In this document: positions 62,355 through 64,000 of the stretch, in pieces | Layout of the letters: each line of letters begins with the position of its first letter | Position numbering within the stretch: position 1 is the stretch's first letter | Origin: Coriobacteriia bacterium | Lineage (GTDB): Bacteria > Actinomycetota > Coriobacteriia > Anaerosomatales > JAAXUF01 | Reading direction: 5' to 3' | Length of the DNA: 64,000 nucleotides | Assembly: GCA_013336165.1 (NCBI GenBank) | Contig: JAAXUF010000001.1 | Span: 186,001-250,000 of the forward strand | Made by a program: the position numbers and the translations under genes | Notes under the pieces: generated by a model | What the model was told of the DNA's origin: nothing | Seen by the model: the letters and a program-made list of their open reading frames with translations, nothing else | The model's database searches: none

Positions 62355-64000
62355 TTATCCGACATCTCGGGCTCCCCTGCGGTACTCATCGAGTTCACTT
62401 TGCAGCGCAGAGACCTTCTTAAACATCTCGTCATAATCAGCCTTTTCCTTGAATGATTCCGGCTGCCTCAGACGTCCCTTCCCTTCCGCAATGCGGCGCT
62501 CAAGCTCAAATTCCTTGAGTTTGACCGCCAAGTCGTGCTCAACCGCATCGACTTCCGAGTCATCGACAAGCAACGACGATCCGGAAATCGCCTCAACGGC
62601 GTGTGGAAACCGCTCTTCCAATGTGCCGATAAGTTCGACCGCACTCGCCTGAGGCAACGCATGCATCAGGACCTCAGCTATTTGCCTGCTGGTCGGGTCT
62701 GACAGCAGGTTCTCGGTAAGCAAGAACTGTGCCCTGCTTCTCAGAGACGGCTTGCGAACCAGCAACGCGAGCAACTCATACTCAACCTGGACCTCGCGCG
62801 TCAGCGACAAGCCACCAAATGGAGTAGTCCCTTTGCTCGCTTGAGCGCCCTCGTCCTGCTGAGAAGGATTCACTTTCATCGACGCCATGCGGCCGATGAC
62901 AATGGCGGGCTCCGTGAACAGCCTGCCCGCTATGTAGCGGGCATACTCACGCGCGGTCTCGGACTCCCTGATCGGCACCAGAAGCTGCACCGCATCGCCC
63001 AAGGCGCGTTCACGCTGTTCGGGCCGATCGAGGTCCCATCGCGCAAGCCGACGGTCGATACCGAAGCGCAGGAGCGGCGTCGCGTCGGCGACAAGGTCCC
63101 TGACGGCCTCGGGACCCTTCTTCGACACGAGATCGGCGGGATCCATGCCCTCCGGGATCACTGCGGCGAAGAGATCTATCCGCGAACTCCCAGCTTCCAT
63201 CGTGCTGTCCCGCCCGACGAACTCCACCGCCCGGTCGGCAGCGCGAAGCCCCGCTGCGTCGCCGTCGAACAGATAGACGACCCTCTTGGCAAACCGCGAC
63301 AGCAGCCGCACGTGCTCGCGCGTCAACGCCGTGCCGAGCGTGGCCACCGTATTGGGAAACCCCGCTTGGTGCATAGCGATGACGTCTGTGTAGCCCTCAA
63401 CGACGATCGCAGTACCGGTCGACGTAATGTGGGTCTTCGCACGGTCAATGCCGTACATGTTGGCCGACTTGTGAAAAACCGGCGTGTCCTGCGTGTTCAG
63501 ATACTTCGGCTCGCCGGAGCCGAGTACTCGCCCGCCGAACGCGATAATGCGGCCCTGCAGATCGCCGATCGGAAACATCAGGCGTTCGTAGAAGCGGTCG
63601 CGCATCCGCCCGTTATCGCCCTTCATGCCGAGGTTTGCCTCGGTGATCTCTTCCGCCGAGAAGCCTGCACTCGCCAGGTGGGTCGAAAGAGCCGCTCGGC
63701 CGGGCGCATAGCCCAGCTTCCACACCTTCGCGACGTCGCTCCCGAACCCGCGGGTGGCAAGGTACTGGCGAGCCCCCTGCGACTCAGCGTCGCGCGACTT
63801 GGTGAGCATGTCATGGTAGAAGTCGGCTGCCGCCTCGCTCGCTGCCATGAGCCGCTCCCGCTGACCCCTCGGCGCGCCTCCGCTCTCCTCCACGATCTCG
63901 ATGTGAGCCCTGTCGGCGAGCATGCGAACCGTGTCGGCGAACTCAGCGTTCTCGGCCTTCATCAGGAAGCCGAACACGTCCCCGCCCAGCCCGCAGCCGA
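62355..64000 (-). CDS. dnaG: DNA primase (5' end beyond the right edge)
   Basis: Synthesises RNA primers. The window starts inside the zinc-finger domain, in frame at GCGLGGDVFGFLMK, so about 60 N-terminal residues are missing. The core follows: RDRFYERLMFPIGDLQGRIIAFGGR, TOPRIM with VVEGYTDVIAMHQAGF and LFDGDAAGLRAADRA, then the C-terminal helicase-interacting domain. About 548 residues visible. It is followed by rpoD. Confidence 0.95.
   Translation of the reverse strand, partial: GCGLGGDVFGFLMKAENAEFADTVRMLADRAHIEIVEESGGAPRGQRERLMAASEAAADFYHDMLTKSRDAESQGARQYLATRGFGSDVAKVWKLGYAPGRAALSTHLASAGFSAEEITEANLGMKGDNGRMRDRFYERLMFPIGDLQGRIIAFGGRVLGSGEPKYLNTQDTPVFHKSANMYGIDRAKTHITSTGTAIVVEGYTDVIAMHQAGFPNTVATLGTALTREHVRLLSRFAKRVVYLFDGDAAGLRAADRAVEFVGRDSTMEAGSSRIDLFAAVIPEGMDPADLVSKKGPEAVRDLVADATPLLRFGIDRRLARWDLDRPEQRERALGDAVQLLVPIRESETAREYARYIAGRLFTEPAIVIGRMASMKVNPSQQDEGAQASKGTTPFGGLSLTREVQVEYELLALLVRKPSLRSRAQFLLTENLLSDPTSRQIAEVLMHALPQASAVELIGTLEERFPHAVEAISGSSLLVDDSEVDAVEHDLAVKLKEFELERRIAEGKGRLRQPESFKEKADYDEMFKKVSALQSELDEYRRGARDVG

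Overview
The window is a gene-dense piece of bacterial chromosome, almost all coding, of fairly high GC (one ordinary 60-base line counted by hand at about 62%). GTG and TTG starts are frequent and successive genes often overlap by 4 bases. Informational and biosynthetic genes with DUF805/DUF2510, CT398-type zinc-ribbon and NIF3 proteins point to Actinomycetota, most likely a deep-branching group such as Coriobacteriia; that placement is inference from gene content and style, not from a marker comparison. No rRNA, insertion sequence, prophage or CRISPR array was seen. Most genes are on the minus strand.

Region by region. 1-1400: thiamine salvage (thiN, cut by the left edge, and thiT) under a TPP riboswitch. 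1437-9650: a zinc-ribbon protein, glpX, the def-fmt-rsmB run, priA and metK, the last behind an S-box (SAM-I) riboswitch. 9654-13680: a translation cluster of gltX, tRNA-Gln(CUG), tRNA-Glu(CUC), glnS and RNase P RNA. 13705-17264: nfo, dinB, a DtxR-type regulator and an unknown protein. 17265-17701 has no protein gene but carries a strong promoter and a foldable segment, probably an unannotated RNA. 17702-24400: one long minus-strand run, iscR-iscS-nifU-mnmA (iron-sulfur assembly and tRNA thiolation), a PHP phosphatase, NIF3, zinc ribbon, RNase H and queD.

24835-44047: ribE-rpe, then a long block read from trpS down to gpsA: trpS, scpA, scpB, rluB, the nucleotide-loop genes of cobalamin synthesis (cobU, cobT, cobS, cobC), hisC-aroF-tyrA-aroA (aromatic amino acids), cmk, plsC, ispH, a radical-SAM protein, der, plsY and gpsA. 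44110-49739: membrane protease, deoA, deoB, a PilB/GspE-type ATPase, a small membrane protein and a FlgM-like protein. 49916-53455: an ABC-F ATPase and a divergent pyridine-nucleotide disulfide oxidoreductase.

53456-58467 looks accessory: two neighbouring secreted proteins (a transglycosylase-like protein and a subtilisin-like protease), each ending in three copies of the same repeat (DUF5648 type), then a DUF805/DUF2510 membrane protein and an HD-GYP protein. A line of the first secreted gene is 50% GC by hand count, lower than its surroundings. 58642-64000 returns to housekeeping: tRNA-Val, galE, a cell-wall amidase that begins on the base after a tRNA, two more tRNAs, rpoD and dnaG (cut by the right edge).

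The most promising leads are the orphan RNA at 17491-17667, the paired DUF5648 proteins, the altered iron-sulfur motif in TrpRS, the tRNA-amidase junction and the gltX/tRNA/glnS cluster. None is shown here to be a new system; each is a testable observation.
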